Part shown: piece after piece, positions 1 through 8,956 of the stretch
Layout of the letters: each line of letters starts with the position of its first letter
Numbering within the stretch: position 1 is the first letter of the stretch
Source: Roseibium sp. MMSF_3412
GTDB taxonomy: Bacteria; Pseudomonadota; Alphaproteobacteria; Rhizobiales; Stappiaceae
DNA: 64,000 bases
NCBI RefSeq assembly: GCF_030733265.1
Contig: NZ_JASHJI010000019.1
Coordinates: 62,001 to 126,000 of the forward strand
Direction of reading: 5' to 3'
Notes under the pieces: generated by a model
Databases searched by the model: none
What the model was told of the DNA's origin: nothing
What the model saw: the letters and a program-made list of their open reading frames with translations, nothing else
Position numbers and translations under genes: made by a program

Positions 1-169
1 GGATGTCAGAACCTTCTTCGCGGAACCCGGTCACGCCTACTCAAGGGCATTGCTTGCGGCGACGCCGAAATACACCGACCCCGACGGCTCGCTCATGCCC
101 GTTCCGGACAGCATTATTTCCCAGGTGGAGCAGCAAGTTGCCGCCTTCGATGCGCAGTTGAAGAGGTGA
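1..169 (+). CDS. ABC transporter ATP-binding protein, C-terminal fragment (OppD/DppD-like)
   Basis: An open frame entering from the left edge reads 55 codons to a TGA at 167-169. The visible tail (FFAEPGHAYSRALLAATP) is the C-terminal extension found after the nucleotide-binding domain of dipeptide/oligopeptide importer ATPases. No Walker motifs are in view because the gene starts outside the window. It is followed 8 nt later by an OppF-type ATPase, the usual D-F order of these operons, so the two probably form the ATPase pair of one importer. The substrate cannot be told from this fragment. Confidence 0.75.
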   Translation, partial: DVRTFFAEPGHAYSRALLAATPKYTDPDGSLMPVPDSIISQVEQQVAAFDAQLKR

Positions 170-177
170 GCGGCACC

Positions 178-981
178 ATGAGCGACCTCATCTACCGTGT
201 CAAAGACCTGAAAGTTTCCTTTCCCGACCTGGCGCACAAACCTCTCTTCGGTGCCGCGCCGCGCACGAGTGTCCTCAAAGGCCTCACTTTCGATGTTGCC
301 AGGGGCGATGTGCTCGGCATTGTCGGCGGCTCCGGGTCCGGAAAATCGACGCTCGGGCGTGCCATGATCCGCTTGCTCCGGCCGGACTCCGGATCGATCC
401 TGTTCGAGGGAACGGAGATCGCGCAGCTCGGCGAAGACGACCTGCGCCCGTTGCGCAAACGGTTTCAGATGATCTTTCAGGATCCGATGTCCTCGCTCAA
501 CCCGCGCCGCCGTGTGGGCGGCATCATTGCCGGCCCGCTTCGCCTGCAAGGCTTCGACGACATACCGAGGCGCGTCGATGATGCCCTGGAAATGGTTGGC
601 CTGCCGAAGAGCTTTTCCGAACGGTATCCGCACGAACTGTCGGGCGGCCAGCGGCAAAGGGTCGGTATTGCCCGCGCGATCGCCCTCAAACCCGACTTCA
701 TTCTGGCCGACGAAATCGTGTCGGGCCTGGACGTTTCCTCGCAGGCCCAGGTGCTGAACCTTCTGGAGCAGCTGGTGCGGGACCTCGGTCTGACGCTTGC
801 CTTTGTCAGTCACGACCTGTCGGTCATCCGAAGACTGTGCTCGCGCATTCTTGTCATGCACCATGGCGAGATCGTCGAAAACGCGGCAACGGCCGACCTT
901 TTCGCAAATCCGCAGGCGGAGTACACGCGCACGCTGCTGGATGCCATTCCGTTGCCGGATCCCGACCAGGTCTGGGCCTGA
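178..981 (+). CDS. Dipeptide/oligopeptide-type ABC transporter ATP-binding protein (OppF/DppF-like)
   Basis: A 267-residue ATPase that powers import of a peptide-like or opine-like solute at the inner membrane. The Walker A loop GGSGSGKST lies near residues 50-58, the Q-loop FQDPMSS near 100, the signature LSGGQRQR near 153-160 and Walker B FILADE near 173-178. The switch His follows in FVSHD. The ATG at 178 is chosen because AGAGGTGAG lies about 7 nt upstream; an in-frame GTG at 166 would place the start inside that ribosome-binding site. It is shorter than many OppF proteins and has only a short C-terminal extension. The stop is 5 nt from that of the convergent gene. Confidence 0.85.
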   Translation: MSDLIYRVKDLKVSFPDLAHKPLFGAAPRTSVLKGLTFDVARGDVLGIVGGSGSGKSTLGRAMIRLLRPDSGSILFEGTEIAQLGEDDLRPLRKRFQMIFQDPMSSLNPRRRVGGIIAGPLRLQGFDDIPRRVDDALEMVGLPKSFSERYPHELSGGQRQRVGIARAIALKPDFILADEIVSGLDVSSQAQVLNLLEQLVRDLGLTLAFVSHDLSVIRRLCSRILVMHHGEIVENAATADLFANPQAEYTRTLLDAIPLPDPDQVWA

Positions 982-986
982 CACTC

Positions 987-2156
987 TCAGAGATCGAGCT
1001 CGAACCGCCGGATGAAGTCCGCATCGGGTGTGACGCCATGCCCGGGACCTTTCGGAATGGAGACGTAGCCGCCCGATGATTTCACCTGGCCCTGAATGTC
1101 CAGCGGCTGCTGCAGCAGGTCGTCGCGGAACTTGTTGTCCGTCGTGTCGAACTCAAGCATCGGCTCCCATGGGTGGAGGCCGCCGGGAAGGGCCGGCATC
1201 GCCGCCAGAAGCTGAATGTTGGTGGCAACCGCGATGGCCGATCCCCAGACGTGGTTGATCACCGGTGTGAAGTGCGCATGGCAAAGGGCGAGCACGCGCA
1301 GATATTCACTTACGCCGCCAAGCGCGCAGACCTCGGGCTGGGCGATATCAAGGCCTCGGTTTTCCAGGATCTGGCGCCAGCCCCAGCGATTGAACTCAGC
1401 CTCGCCCCCGGAAATGTTGACGCGAAGCCCGCTGCGCAGCTCCCGGTATCCATCGAGATCCTCGGGCGCGACGGGTTCTTCAAACCAGTAGGCGCCCAGC
1501 TCCTCCAGAGCCCTGCCGACAAAAAAGGCGTCGGACGTGGTGTAACAATGGTTGGCGTCGACCATGAACTTGCCGCGGCCTTCCACGCTTTCCGCGACCG
1601 CCTGGCAGAGCCTGACATCCTCTTTCGGTCCGAGGCCGGTTTTCATCTTTGCCGCGGCGAACCCCATATCCATGATCTGCGCGGCTTCCTCCCGGAAGCG
1701 CGCCACGTGATCGTCGACACTTTCGCGCTTGAGCATCATGCCGTATCCGTAAGCCTGGATGCGGTCGCGATGCGCGCCGCCGATCAGCTTGTGAAGCGGC
1801 AGGCCGGCAACCTTGCCGGCAATATCCCAAAGGGCGATATCGACACCGGAAAGCGCCTGCAGGGGCATGCCCTTCTGGCCGTGGTCGCGCATGAGATTGT
1901 AGACCCTGTGCCAGAGCGCGTCGCGATCCATCGGGTCGCTGCCGAGAATGATCGGCTGGATAACCTTCTCGACGATCCCCTTGTTCGCGATCGCGACATT
2001 GCCCGGACCGAAACACTCCCCCCAACCGGTCACGCCCTCGTCGGTTTGAACCTCGACCAGATGGGCCGTGCGCTTCTCGTAATATTGCTGGGAGTAGCCC
2101 AGCTCGCCGGGGAGGTCATATTGCAGCACATGGCTTTTGACGCCTGTTATCTTCAT
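987..2156 (-). CDS. Mandelate racemase/muconate lactonizing enzyme family protein (enolase superfamily, MR subgroup)
   Basis: A 389-residue enolase-superfamily protein, probably an acid-sugar or hydroxy-acid dehydratase. Residues expected of the MR subgroup are visible: the K-x-K pair at K170/K172, metal ligands D200 (VDANH), E226 (FEEP) and E252 (GGEAE), and a general-base His at H302 (NHVWGSA). The N-terminal capping domain occupies about 1-120 and the barrel the rest. It is the last gene of the minus-strand operon and its ATG overlaps the stop of the aldehyde dehydrogenase by 4 nt, so the two are translationally coupled. Following an alcohol oxidase and an aldehyde dehydrogenase, it plausibly dehydrates the acid they produce; the substrate is unknown. 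Confidence 0.85.
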   Translation of the reverse strand: MKITGVKSHVLQYDLPGELGYSQQYYEKRTAHLVEVQTDEGVTGWGECFGPGNVAIANKGIVEKVIQPIILGSDPMDRDALWHRVYNLMRDHGQKGMPLQALSGVDIALWDIAGKVAGLPLHKLIGGAHRDRIQAYGYGMMLKRESVDDHVARFREEAAQIMDMGFAAAKMKTGLGPKEDVRLCQAVAESVEGRGKFMVDANHCYTTSDAFFVGRALEELGAYWFEEPVAPEDLDGYRELRSGLRVNISGGEAEFNRWGWRQILENRGLDIAQPEVCALGGVSEYLRVLALCHAHFTPVINHVWGSAIAVATNIQLLAAMPALPGGLHPWEPMLEFDTTDNKFRDDLLQQPLDIQGQVKSSGGYVSIPKGPGHGVTPDADFIRRFELDL

Positions 2157-3613
2157 GCGTTCAACCCTTCGAAGTCCGTGTCGTCGAGCGCACGGGTTAT
2201 TCTCTTTTCGATCAGGTAGTCCCTCAGTGCCAGCGCCGAACAGTCATGGCCGATGCCGGACTGACCGATGCCGCCATGCGGCAGGTCGATGTCATACTTC
2301 ACGCCGTTGATCTGGATCTCCCCGTAGCGCAGCTTTGCCGCATAAGCCTCTGCCCTGGCAAGGTCGCGCGTGAAGATATAGGCGGTCAGACCGCCTTCCT
2401 CGCAATCATTGGCCATTGCGGTCAGATCCGTCTCGCCGTCGAACGGGATCAGGCTGACGATCGGTCCGAATGTCTCCTGGCGGTAAACCGCCATTGTCTC
2501 GGTGACACGGTCCAGAACGGTCGGCGCCAGAAAATATCCCTTGTTCAGATGCGCGGGCCGGTCTCCACCGGCCAAAAGCTCTGCCCCGCTTGCAACCGCG
2601 TCATCGATCAGCCCCTTGATGCGCGCCCAGGCAGGCCCGTCGATCACCGGTCCGGTGGTGATATCGGCGGTCTTGTCGAAGCCGGTTTTGGCGGCCCGTG
2701 CACGCGCCGTCACCTTTTCAGCGAAAACCGCGTGAACGGCGCTTGCGACAAAGACCCGGTTCGGGGAAACGCAAATCTGCCCGGCGTTGGAAAACTTCAC
2801 ACCGCAGACAATGTCGGCGGCCAGGTCCAGATCCGCGTCCTCGAATACAAGCACCGGCGCGTTGCCGCCCAGTTCCATGGAGTAGCGTTTGATCGACGTT
2901 GCTCCGGTGCGCATGATGTGCTGTCCGGTTCCGGTTGAACCGATCAGGGTGATCACCTGGGGGATCGTTGACGCGGTCATCGCGTCAGCCACCTCGTAAC
3001 CGTCCGTGCACAGGATCTGAACAACACCGCGCGGCAAGCCGATCCGCTCACAAAGCTGACCGACCGCGTATGCAGATATCGGAGTCTTCTCTGACGGTCT
3101 GATGAGGATCGGGCAACCGGCCGCCATCGCCGGCCCGATCTTGAAAGCCAGGTTCAGAAGCGGGAAGTTCCAGGCGAGATATGCGACGGCCACCCCTGCG
3201 GCCTCGTGCACCATCCGGTGTGTGTGGGTTCCCGCCCGGTCCGCGAGCCCGACATCGTAGATGCGCGCGATTTCCTCTGTGTAGAACTCAAGTGATACGA
3301 CCAGCCGGTCCCAGTCCTCAAGGGTCTGCGCCCAGGGTTTGCCCATCTCATGGTGGACACAATCGCGCAGGAACTCCTCATGCGCGATCACTTCATCACG
3401 CAATTTGCGCATCCAGGACTGACGCTCGGCAATCGGTGTTGCCGACCAGGTTGGAAAGGCGTCCCGGGCGGCTTCCAGCGCGCGCTGCACATCGTCAAAT
3501 CCGGCGGTGTAAACCGTCGCGACGTGGTCTTCCGTTGCAGGATTGAATACTTCCTGCCGAGCACTTCCCTCGGACAAGGCACCATCGATATAAAGTCTCG
3601 TCGGGAAATCCAT
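2153..3613 (-). CDS. NAD(P)-dependent aldehyde dehydrogenase
   Basis: A 486-residue member of the aldehyde dehydrogenase superfamily, cytoplasmic, oxidising an aldehyde to its acid. The general base lies in MELGG (E247) and the nucleophile in GQIC (C281); AWNFPLLN, which lines the cofactor pocket, lies near 147-154. The start is ATG 3613, with GAGG about 7 nt upstream; an in-frame TTG at 3625 would overlap that site. It sits between a GMC oxidoreductase and an enolase-family protein, fitting oxidation of an alcohol to aldehyde to acid followed by dehydration. The substrate cannot be read from the sequence. Confidence 0.88.
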   Translation of the reverse strand: MDFPTRLYIDGALSEGSARQEVFNPATEDHVATVYTAGFDDVQRALEAARDAFPTWSATPIAERQSWMRKLRDEVIAHEEFLRDCVHHEMGKPWAQTLEDWDRLVVSLEFYTEEIARIYDVGLADRAGTHTHRMVHEAAGVAVAYLAWNFPLLNLAFKIGPAMAAGCPILIRPSEKTPISAYAVGQLCERIGLPRGVVQILCTDGYEVADAMTASTIPQVITLIGSTGTGQHIMRTGATSIKRYSMELGGNAPVLVFEDADLDLAADIVCGVKFSNAGQICVSPNRVFVASAVHAVFAEKVTARARAAKTGFDKTADITTGPVIDGPAWARIKGLIDDAVASGAELLAGGDRPAHLNKGYFLAPTVLDRVTETMAVYRQETFGPIVSLIPFDGETDLTAMANDCEEGGLTAYIFTRDLARAEAYAAKLRYGEIQINGVKYDIDLPHGGIGQSGIGHDCSALALRDYLIEKRITRALDDTDFEGLNA

Positions 3614-3739
3614 GACACGCCTCAATCAAACATGTTGCCGCCATCGTGGCAGCGTGCCAAGGCATTCACAACGGATTTTTCCGCTCCGTCACCCATCCCT
3701 GACTGCCCGGCATACGACTCCGGTCTCGCCAGAACACCG

Positions 3740-5359
3740 TCAGGCGTTTTGAAGAATGAATTCCGCGCATCTGGAACCCAGCATCATGGCCGGCGCATTG
3801 GTGTTGCCCGCGTTGATGTCGGGGACGGCGGACATGTCGCAGACGCGCAGGTTTTCAACACCCCGGACCCTGAGCCTGCCGTCAAGCACGGCCATGTCAT
3901 CGCCATCCGCACCCATACGCGCCGTTCCGGCCGGATGGTAGTTGGTCTTGACGAACCGCTTGCAATGGGCCCTGAGCTCGTCATCGGAGCACTTCTGAGG
4001 ATCTGGGATGGCGACCTTCTCCAGCCTGGAGGCAATCGGGTTCGACTGCAGCGCCTCAAGGAAAAAGCGCTGGCCGGCCATCATCTCCTGCATGTCGTCT
4101 TCATCCTTCAGAAGGTTCGGACACACGATCGGCATATCCGCCGGCGATGCGGAGGCAAGCCGCACTTCGCCTCGCGACTTCGGCTTGACGACTACCGTCG
4201 TGACCGTGACGCCGTAGCCGTCTTTCAGTTCTGACTGCGCATCGCGATCCAGATAGACTATGGGCACGCAAAAAGCCTGGATCGTCGGTTCGCCGTCCCG
4301 GTTTCGCGGGTTGACGAAGGCACCGGCCTCGACACCGGCGGAGGTGATGCGACCGCTTCCGAAAAGCTTGAACTGAAGCCCGTTCAGGAGCATGCGCCAG
4401 CCTTCGCCCTGACGATAATAGCCGTGCGGCCCGCTTGCATAGGCGGTGATGGGGACTTCGGGATGGTCAATCAGGTTCTGACCGACGCCAGGCATGTCGG
4501 CGTGAACCGTGATGCCGTTTTCGCCCAGATGATCCGCCGGCCCGACCCCCGACAGCATGAGGATCTTTGGGGAGACCAGCGCACCCGCCGCCAGAATGAT
4601 CTCCGCCGACGTGTTGACGGTATGGGTTCCGGACGGATCGGTGTAGGTAACACCGACCGCGCGGCCGTTCTCCACGATGATCTTTTCGACCGCGGCCTGC
4701 AGCCTGATCGTCAGTCTCGGGTCGCTGCGAAGAGGTTCAAGGAAAGCATAGGCCGTCGAACTTCTGCGGCCGTTCCTGTTGGTGAACTGATAGAAACCGA
4801 CACCGCGCTGCGAGGGGCCGTTGAAGTCCGTGTTGTAAGGCTCGCCCAGCGACTGAACCGACTGCACGAACCAGCGGGACATGGTGTCGACATAGCCCGG
4901 ATCGGACACCATGACGTCTCCGTCGGTTCCATGAAGATCACCCGCAAGGCGGTTGTTTGCCTCCATGCCCCTGAAATGCGGCAGCACATCCGCCCAGCCC
5001 CAGCCCGGGTTGTCGTTGTTCGCCCGCAGCACATCGTTCCAGGCATCGTAATCACCGGGACGCCCGCGCATGTAGACCTGTGCGTTGACGGAAGACCCGC
5101 CGCCGAGAACGTTGCCCTGTGGAATATCGTGAACCCGTCCGTCCAGATGCGGCTGCGGTGTCGTCTTGTGATACCGCATGTATTTGGATCCATTGATCAT
5201 CTTGAAAATGCCGGGGGGCATGTCAAGCAGCGGGTGGCGATGGGAATAACCTGCTTCCAGCAACAGGACCCGCGCGCCACCTTCGCTCACGAGCCGCGCT
5301 GCGGCAACCGCTCCGCCTGAGCCTCCGCCGATGACGATATAGTCGTATCCCGAGGTCAT
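3740..5359 (-). CDS. GMC-family FAD oxidoreductase (choline-dehydrogenase-like)
   Basis: A 539-residue flavoprotein of the glucose-methanol-choline family that oxidises a primary alcohol. The FAD fingerprint VIGGGSGG is at about residues 9-16, the GMC signature GNVLGGGSSVNAQ near 80-92, and the C-terminal active-site His and Asn lie in YHPAGTARMG and NAGNTNAP. The frame stays open for another 57 codons upstream, but the FAD motif and the 4-nt overlap with the GntR stop place the start at ATG 5359. It is translationally coupled to that regulator. A gap of about 125 nt with no recognised feature separates it from the downstream aldehyde dehydrogenase, its likely partner. Confidence 0.87.
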   Translation of the reverse strand: MTSGYDYIVIGGGSGGAVAAARLVSEGGARVLLLEAGYSHRHPLLDMPPGIFKMINGSKYMRYHKTTPQPHLDGRVHDIPQGNVLGGGSSVNAQVYMRGRPGDYDAWNDVLRANNDNPGWGWADVLPHFRGMEANNRLAGDLHGTDGDVMVSDPGYVDTMSRWFVQSVQSLGEPYNTDFNGPSQRGVGFYQFTNRNGRRSSTAYAFLEPLRSDPRLTIRLQAAVEKIIVENGRAVGVTYTDPSGTHTVNTSAEIILAAGALVSPKILMLSGVGPADHLGENGITVHADMPGVGQNLIDHPEVPITAYASGPHGYYRQGEGWRMLLNGLQFKLFGSGRITSAGVEAGAFVNPRNRDGEPTIQAFCVPIVYLDRDAQSELKDGYGVTVTTVVVKPKSRGEVRLASASPADMPIVCPNLLKDEDDMQEMMAGQRFFLEALQSNPIASRLEKVAIPDPQKCSDDELRAHCKRFVKTNYHPAGTARMGADGDDMAVLDGRLRVRGVENLRVCDMSAVPDINAGNTNAPAMMLGSRCAEFILQNA

Positions 5360-6069
5360 TCGTCCCCCCAGTCGAAGGTAACGCGAACGAATTCCCAGGC
5401 CGCCTTCAGGTGGTTGTTGAGCGCTTCCTCGGCGGCCACGGGGTCGCGCTCCAAAATGGCGTCGAGAATGGATTTGTGCGCCAGGTAGTTCACTTCGTTG
5501 CGCTCGGGCGAGCGCAGCATCCGATCCCACTGGGGCGCCAGCCAGGAGGTATAACCCTCGTGCATGGCCGGAAAAATCGGGTTTCTGGGTATGCGGTAAA
5601 GAACCCCGTGGAAGGCAACATCCGTGCGATAGAATTCGTTCGAGTCCGGGATGGCCTTCCGGTTTTCCTCAAGCGCTTCCCTGAGACTCACGATATCTTC
5701 CTTGCGCGCAGACGATGCTGCTTCGCGTACCAGAGCGCGCTCAATGAAAACACGGCTGTCGTAAAGGTTCTTGATGCCTGTCTTGTCCGTCAGGAGATGC
5801 TGCACGACATTGCCGCAGGCATGCAGGACGGTCGCGTAGTCCGGCTTGCGCACGATCGGACGGAACCGGGGCTTCGTCTCGATCAGCCCGCGGCTGGACA
5901 GTTTGGAGATTGCCTCGCGGATCACGGTCCGGCTTGCCCCGAACTGTTCCATCAGCTCCCGTTCAGCCGGCAATGGCGTTTGATCCTCCAACTCACCCGA
6001 AACGATTTTCGCTTCCAGCATTGCGACCACATTGTCCGCCGCCCGACCCGTTTCGTTCCCGATGTCCAT
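5356..6069 (-). CDS. GntR-family transcriptional regulator, FCD (FadR-type) subgroup
   Basis: A 237-residue repressor-type regulator. The N-terminal winged helix (about 10-80) contains PAERELMEQFGASRTVIREAI, characteristic of GntR proteins, and the remainder is an all-helical FCD effector domain with metal-binding His candidates (FHGVLY, HKSILDAI). It heads the operon of GMC oxidoreductase, aldehyde dehydrogenase and enolase-family genes and is divergent from the operon starting near 6296. Two TTTGGTnnnAC-type half-palindromes in the intergenic region (6108-6122 and 6268-6282) fit FadR-class operators, so autoregulation and control of both operons is likely. The ligand is probably an intermediate of the pathway (inference). 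Confidence 0.85.
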   Translation of the reverse strand: MDIGNETGRAADNVVAMLEAKIVSGELEDQTPLPAERELMEQFGASRTVIREAISKLSSRGLIETKPRFRPIVRKPDYATVLHACGNVVQHLLTDKTGIKNLYDSRVFIERALVREAASSARKEDIVSLREALEENRKAIPDSNEFYRTDVAFHGVLYRIPRNPIFPAMHEGYTSWLAPQWDRMLRSPERNEVNYLAHKSILDAILERDPVAAEEALNNHLKAAWEFVRVTFDWGDE

Positions 6070-6107
6070 TGGGCATCAACGCTCCCTTGCCATCAATTTC
6101 ATGTCAT

Positions 6108-6122
6108 TTTGGTACGACATAA
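6108..6122. promoter_or_regulatory. Candidate FadR-type operator, imperfect copy
   Basis: TTTGGTACGACATAA matches the left half of the perfect palindrome at 6268-6282 exactly and 4 of 6 bases of its right half. It lies about 40 nt upstream of the GntR start codon, where autoregulation would act. The FadR-class core TNGTNNNACNA is matched with one mismatch. Confidence 0.4.
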
Positions 6123-6267
6123 ATTTGCCACCCGTAAAGTGATTTTTTCCGCAAACCAAAAATTTATCGCTGTTTTTCTTTATTTTTCATATGTTTATTA
6201 TTTTTACGTACTGATTTTTTGATAATAGGATTGACTTTGGTCCGTTTTACTAACTTACTTTGTAAAG

Positions 6268-6282
6268 TTTGGTCATACCAAA
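6268..6282. promoter_or_regulatory. Candidate FadR-type GntR operator, perfect palindrome
   Basis: TTTGGT-CAT-ACCAAA is a perfect 6+3+6 inverted repeat containing the FadR-class core TNGTNNNACNA. It ends just before the AAAGG that could serve as ribosome-binding site of the aldehyde dehydrogenase at 6296, so a bound repressor would block transcription. A TTGACT at 6231-6236 is a possible -35 box, but no convincing -10 is seen. The whole 6070-6295 gap is strikingly AT-rich compared with its flanks. Confidence 0.5.
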
Positions 6283-6295
6283 AGGCAAATCATTC

Positions 6296-7768
6296 GTGTT
6301 TGATTTCACCCTCACCTCAGAACGCCCCATCGCGGCCGGGATGTATGTCAACGGCCAGTGGCTCTCGCGCGGACCGGCTTCGGCAGCGATTGAGGTGGAG
6401 AACCCGGCAAATGAAGACGTTGTCGCAACGATCACGGAAGGGACCGAGACCGATGCAGGCGAGGCGCTTGACGCTGCTCGCCGTGCCTTTGCCCCCTGGG
6501 CAGGCCGTCCTGCAATCGAACGCGGTCGGCTGATCGCAGCGCTCGCAGACGAAATCGACGCACACAAGGATCATCTTGCGCGCCTGGTCACGCTTGAGCA
6601 GGGCAAGCCGCTCGGCCATGCGACACAGGAGATCGACGCCGGCATCACCTTCCTGAGATATGCGGCGGAAAATGCGCGCCGGATCGAAGGCGACATCGTC
6701 ACCTCCGACAACCGGGACGAGGAAATTCACATCCGCCGGCACCCTTATGGTGTCGTGGTTGGACTCACGGCGTGGAATTACCCGTTCGCTCTGGCGGCAA
6801 GAAAACTCGGACCTGCCCTTGTGGCGGGCAACACATTCGTCCTGCTGTCGCACGAGGCGACGCCGCTTTCCGGTCTTGCGCTTGCAAGTCTGAGCGAAAA
6901 GGCCGGGCTTCCGGCAGGAGTCTTCAACGTGGTCACCGGCCGCGGCCCGGTGGTCGGTGCCGCGCTCGTCCAGAGCCCGATGTCCGACCTCGTCACAATG
7001 ACGGGCAGCACCCGTGCAGGACGCGAAATTTACCGGGCCGGCGCGGACGCTATCAAGGTCGTGCGCCTGGAACTGGGCGGCAAGGCGCCATTCCTGGTGA
7101 TGGAGGACGCCGATATCGACAGGGCCGTTCAGGCCGCCGTCGCAGCGCGCTACACGAATTGCGGCCAGATCTGCACATGCAACGAACGCATGTATCTGCA
7201 CCGTGCGATTGCCGACGAATTCCTGGAGAAGTTTGTTGCCGCCTCCAAGGCACTCACCCTCGGAGACCCGCTCGAAAATGCCGACTTGGGCCCCAAGGTG
7301 AACCGCGTGGAACGGGACAAGGTCGCCGATATCGTGGCCAGCGCCGTAGGTGCAGGCGCGGCCGTGCTGCTGAAGGGCGGCATACGGGAAGACGGCGCGT
7401 TCAGCAAAGGACACTGGTTTGCACCGACGGTTCTGGAAGCGTCGAAGAACGACAACCCGGCCGTCCAGGACGAAGTGTTCGGACCCGTCGCAACGGCCGT
7501 CAGGGTCGATGATTACGACATGGCGGTCCGGTTCGCCAACGACACGCCGTTCGGGCTGTCCGCCTATCTCTTCACGCGGGACCACAAGCGTCTCGCACAA
7601 GCTCCTTATCGCCTGAAGTTCGGAGAACTCTACCTGAACCGCTCCAACGGAGAGGCCGTTCAAGGCTTCCACACCGGGTGGGGATTGTCCGGACTGGGGG
7701 GAGAAGACGGCCGTTACGGCTTCGATGGCTATCTGCGCAAGCAGACCGCCTACCTGAATTGGGGTTAA
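6296..7768 (+). CDS. NAD(P)-dependent aldehyde dehydrogenase (succinate-semialdehyde/lactaldehyde dehydrogenase-like)
   Basis: A roughly 490-residue aldehyde dehydrogenase with the base-bearing motif ELGGK and the nucleophile in NCGQICTCNER; AWNYPFALAARK lines the cofactor site. The start is uncertain. GTG 6296 has AAAGG 10 nt upstream and is preferred; ATG 6341 (MYVNGQW) is the next candidate and would still keep the whole fold. A TTG at 6269 lies inside the operator palindrome and is unlikely. It is the first gene of a nine-gene plus-strand operon that continues with a ribose-type importer and three sugar-acid enzymes, so its substrate is probably a sugar-derived aldehyde. Confidence 0.85.
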   Translation: MFDFTLTSERPIAAGMYVNGQWLSRGPASAAIEVENPANEDVVATITEGTETDAGEALDAARRAFAPWAGRPAIERGRLIAALADEIDAHKDHLARLVTLEQGKPLGHATQEIDAGITFLRYAAENARRIEGDIVTSDNRDEEIHIRRHPYGVVVGLTAWNYPFALAARKLGPALVAGNTFVLLSHEATPLSGLALASLSEKAGLPAGVFNVVTGRGPVVGAALVQSPMSDLVTMTGSTRAGREIYRAGADAIKVVRLELGGKAPFLVMEDADIDRAVQAAVAARYTNCGQICTCNERMYLHRAIADEFLEKFVAASKALTLGDPLENADLGPKVNRVERDKVADIVASAVGAGAAVLLKGGIREDGAFSKGHWFAPTVLEASKNDNPAVQDEVFGPVATAVRVDDYDMAVRFANDTPFGLSAYLFTRDHKRLAQAPYRLKFGELYLNRSNGEAVQGFHTGWGLSGLGGEDGRYGFDGYLRKQTAYLNWG

Positions 7769-7782
7769 CGCCTCAAACTCTC

Positions 7783-7805
7783 GCGACCGGGGGGATTCTG
7801 GTCGC
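7783..7805 (+). terminator. Stem-loop between aldehyde dehydrogenase and binding-protein gene
   Basis: GCGACC (7783-7788) and GGTCGC (7800-7805) form a perfect 6-bp stem around an 11-nt loop, immediately upstream of the ribosome-binding site GGAGG at 7814-7818. There is no T-run, so it is more likely an mRNA-processing or attenuation element than a full terminator. Confidence 0.3.
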
Positions 7806-7823
7806 ACCAAAGTGGAGGAAATG

Positions 7824-8795
7824 ATGAAACGTACTCTCTTGCTGGCTACTGCGATTGCATTTGGCGCAGTGACATCGATCGCTTCGGCTGCCGGGCTGCC
7901 GCCGCTTGAGCAGAAAGACCGCTACAAGGTCGGATTTGCGCAGATGGAATCCAACAATCCATGGCGGATTGCCGAGACCAAGTCTTTCCATGACACGGCC
8001 GAAAGCTGCGGCTGGGATCTGATCGCGACCGATGCCGCCGGCTCCGCGGCAAAGCAGGTTGCCGATGTCGACAGCATGATCGCACAGGGCATCGATGTGC
8101 TGTTCCTGCCGCCGCGCGAGGAAAAGCCGCTCATTCCTGCCGTCAAAAAAGCCAAGGCTGCCGGCATTCCGACCTTCCTTGTCGACCGTTCCGTTGACCC
8201 GAATGCGGCCAAGCCGGGCGAGGACTTCGTCGCCTTCCTCGGCTCCGACTTCATCGACCAGGGCAAGCGCGTTGCCGAATGGACCATCGAGAACTTCAAG
8301 GGCGACAAGGGCATCATCGTCCAGTTGGAAGGAACCACGGGTTCTTCGCCGGCCAATGACCGCAAGAGCGGTTTCGACGACCGCATCGTTCAGGACGAAC
8401 GTTTTGAAATCGTTGCGTCCCAGTCGGGCGACTTTGCCCGCGATCTCGGCCGTCAGGTCATGGAAACGCTGCTGCAGGCCCATCCGGACGTGAACATCGT
8501 CTATGCGCATAATGACGAAATGGCCATCGGCGCCATCCAGGCACTCGAACTTGCCGGACGCAAGCCGGGTGAAGACGTGCTGGTTGTCTCCATTGACGGA
8601 ACACGCGATGCGCTGCAGGCCATCATCGACGGCAAGATGGGCGTCACGGTCGAAAGCTCACCGTTCTTCGGACCGCTCGCATGCGAAACGATGAAACGCT
8701 ATGCCGCCGGCGAGACCATCGAGCCGTGGGTGCAGGTGAAGGACCGGATCTTCACGGCCGACAACGCCGCGAAGCATATCGACGAAGCCTATTAA
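7824..8795 (+). CDS. Sugar ABC transporter substrate-binding protein (RbsB/periplasmic-binding-protein-like)
   Basis: A 323-residue periplasmic sugar-binding protein of the type I (ribose/galactose) fold. The first about 22 residues (MKRTLLLATAIAFG...ASA) are a Sec signal peptide. The mature part has the family's alternating lobes, with FAQMESNNPWRI at the start, VDRSVD in the first half and YAHNDEMAIGA in the second. ATG 7824 is chosen because GGAGG at 7814-7818 is 5 nt away; ATG 7821 would be too close. The gene is followed by a strong stem-loop and then the ATPase and two permease genes of the same importer. The ligand is unknown; the enzymes downstream point to a sugar, sugar acid or polyol. 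Confidence 0.9.
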   Translation: MKRTLLLATAIAFGAVTSIASAAGLPPLEQKDRYKVGFAQMESNNPWRIAETKSFHDTAESCGWDLIATDAAGSAAKQVADVDSMIAQGIDVLFLPPREEKPLIPAVKKAKAAGIPTFLVDRSVDPNAAKPGEDFVAFLGSDFIDQGKRVAEWTIENFKGDKGIIVQLEGTTGSSPANDRKSGFDDRIVQDERFEIVASQSGDFARDLGRQVMETLLQAHPDVNIVYAHNDEMAIGAIQALELAGRKPGEDVLVVSIDGTRDALQAIIDGKMGVTVESSPFFGPLACETMKRYAAGETIEPWVQVKDRIFTADNAAKHIDEAY

Positions 8796-8803
8796 GGCCA
8801 AAT

Positions 8804-8827
8804 GCCGGAGGGGAATTCCCTTCCGGC
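8804..8827 (+). terminator. Intercistronic stem-loop after the binding-protein gene
   Basis: GCCGGAGGGGAA and TTCCCTTCCGGC pair over 12 positions with one G-T pair, followed by TTCTTTC. It lies 8 nt after the binding-protein stop, inside a 161-nt gap before the ATPase gene. Such hairpins commonly stabilise the binding-protein message and reduce read-through to the membrane components. Confidence 0.6.
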
Positions 8828-8956
8828 TTCTTTCTCCCAGATCAACGGATGTTCAAGCCGAACCGCTTGAACATCCAAAAGTTGATCGGTTCTGAAGTAA
8901 TCGGGCATCCTGACGCGTTTCATACGCCGGGCGCTCACGTGCTGACAGGAGCCATT

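Noticed and set aside
5360..5530. An N-terminal extension of the GMC oxidoreductase by 57 codons
   Set aside because: It overlaps the GntR gene, is Arg-rich, and the FAD fingerprint and the ATGA overlap place the start at 5359.
6317..7810. A 497-codon minus-strand open frame opposite the aldehyde dehydrogenase
   Set aside because: The plus-strand frame carries the ELGG and GQIC aldehyde dehydrogenase motifs; the minus frame has no family features and reflects high-GC codon bias.
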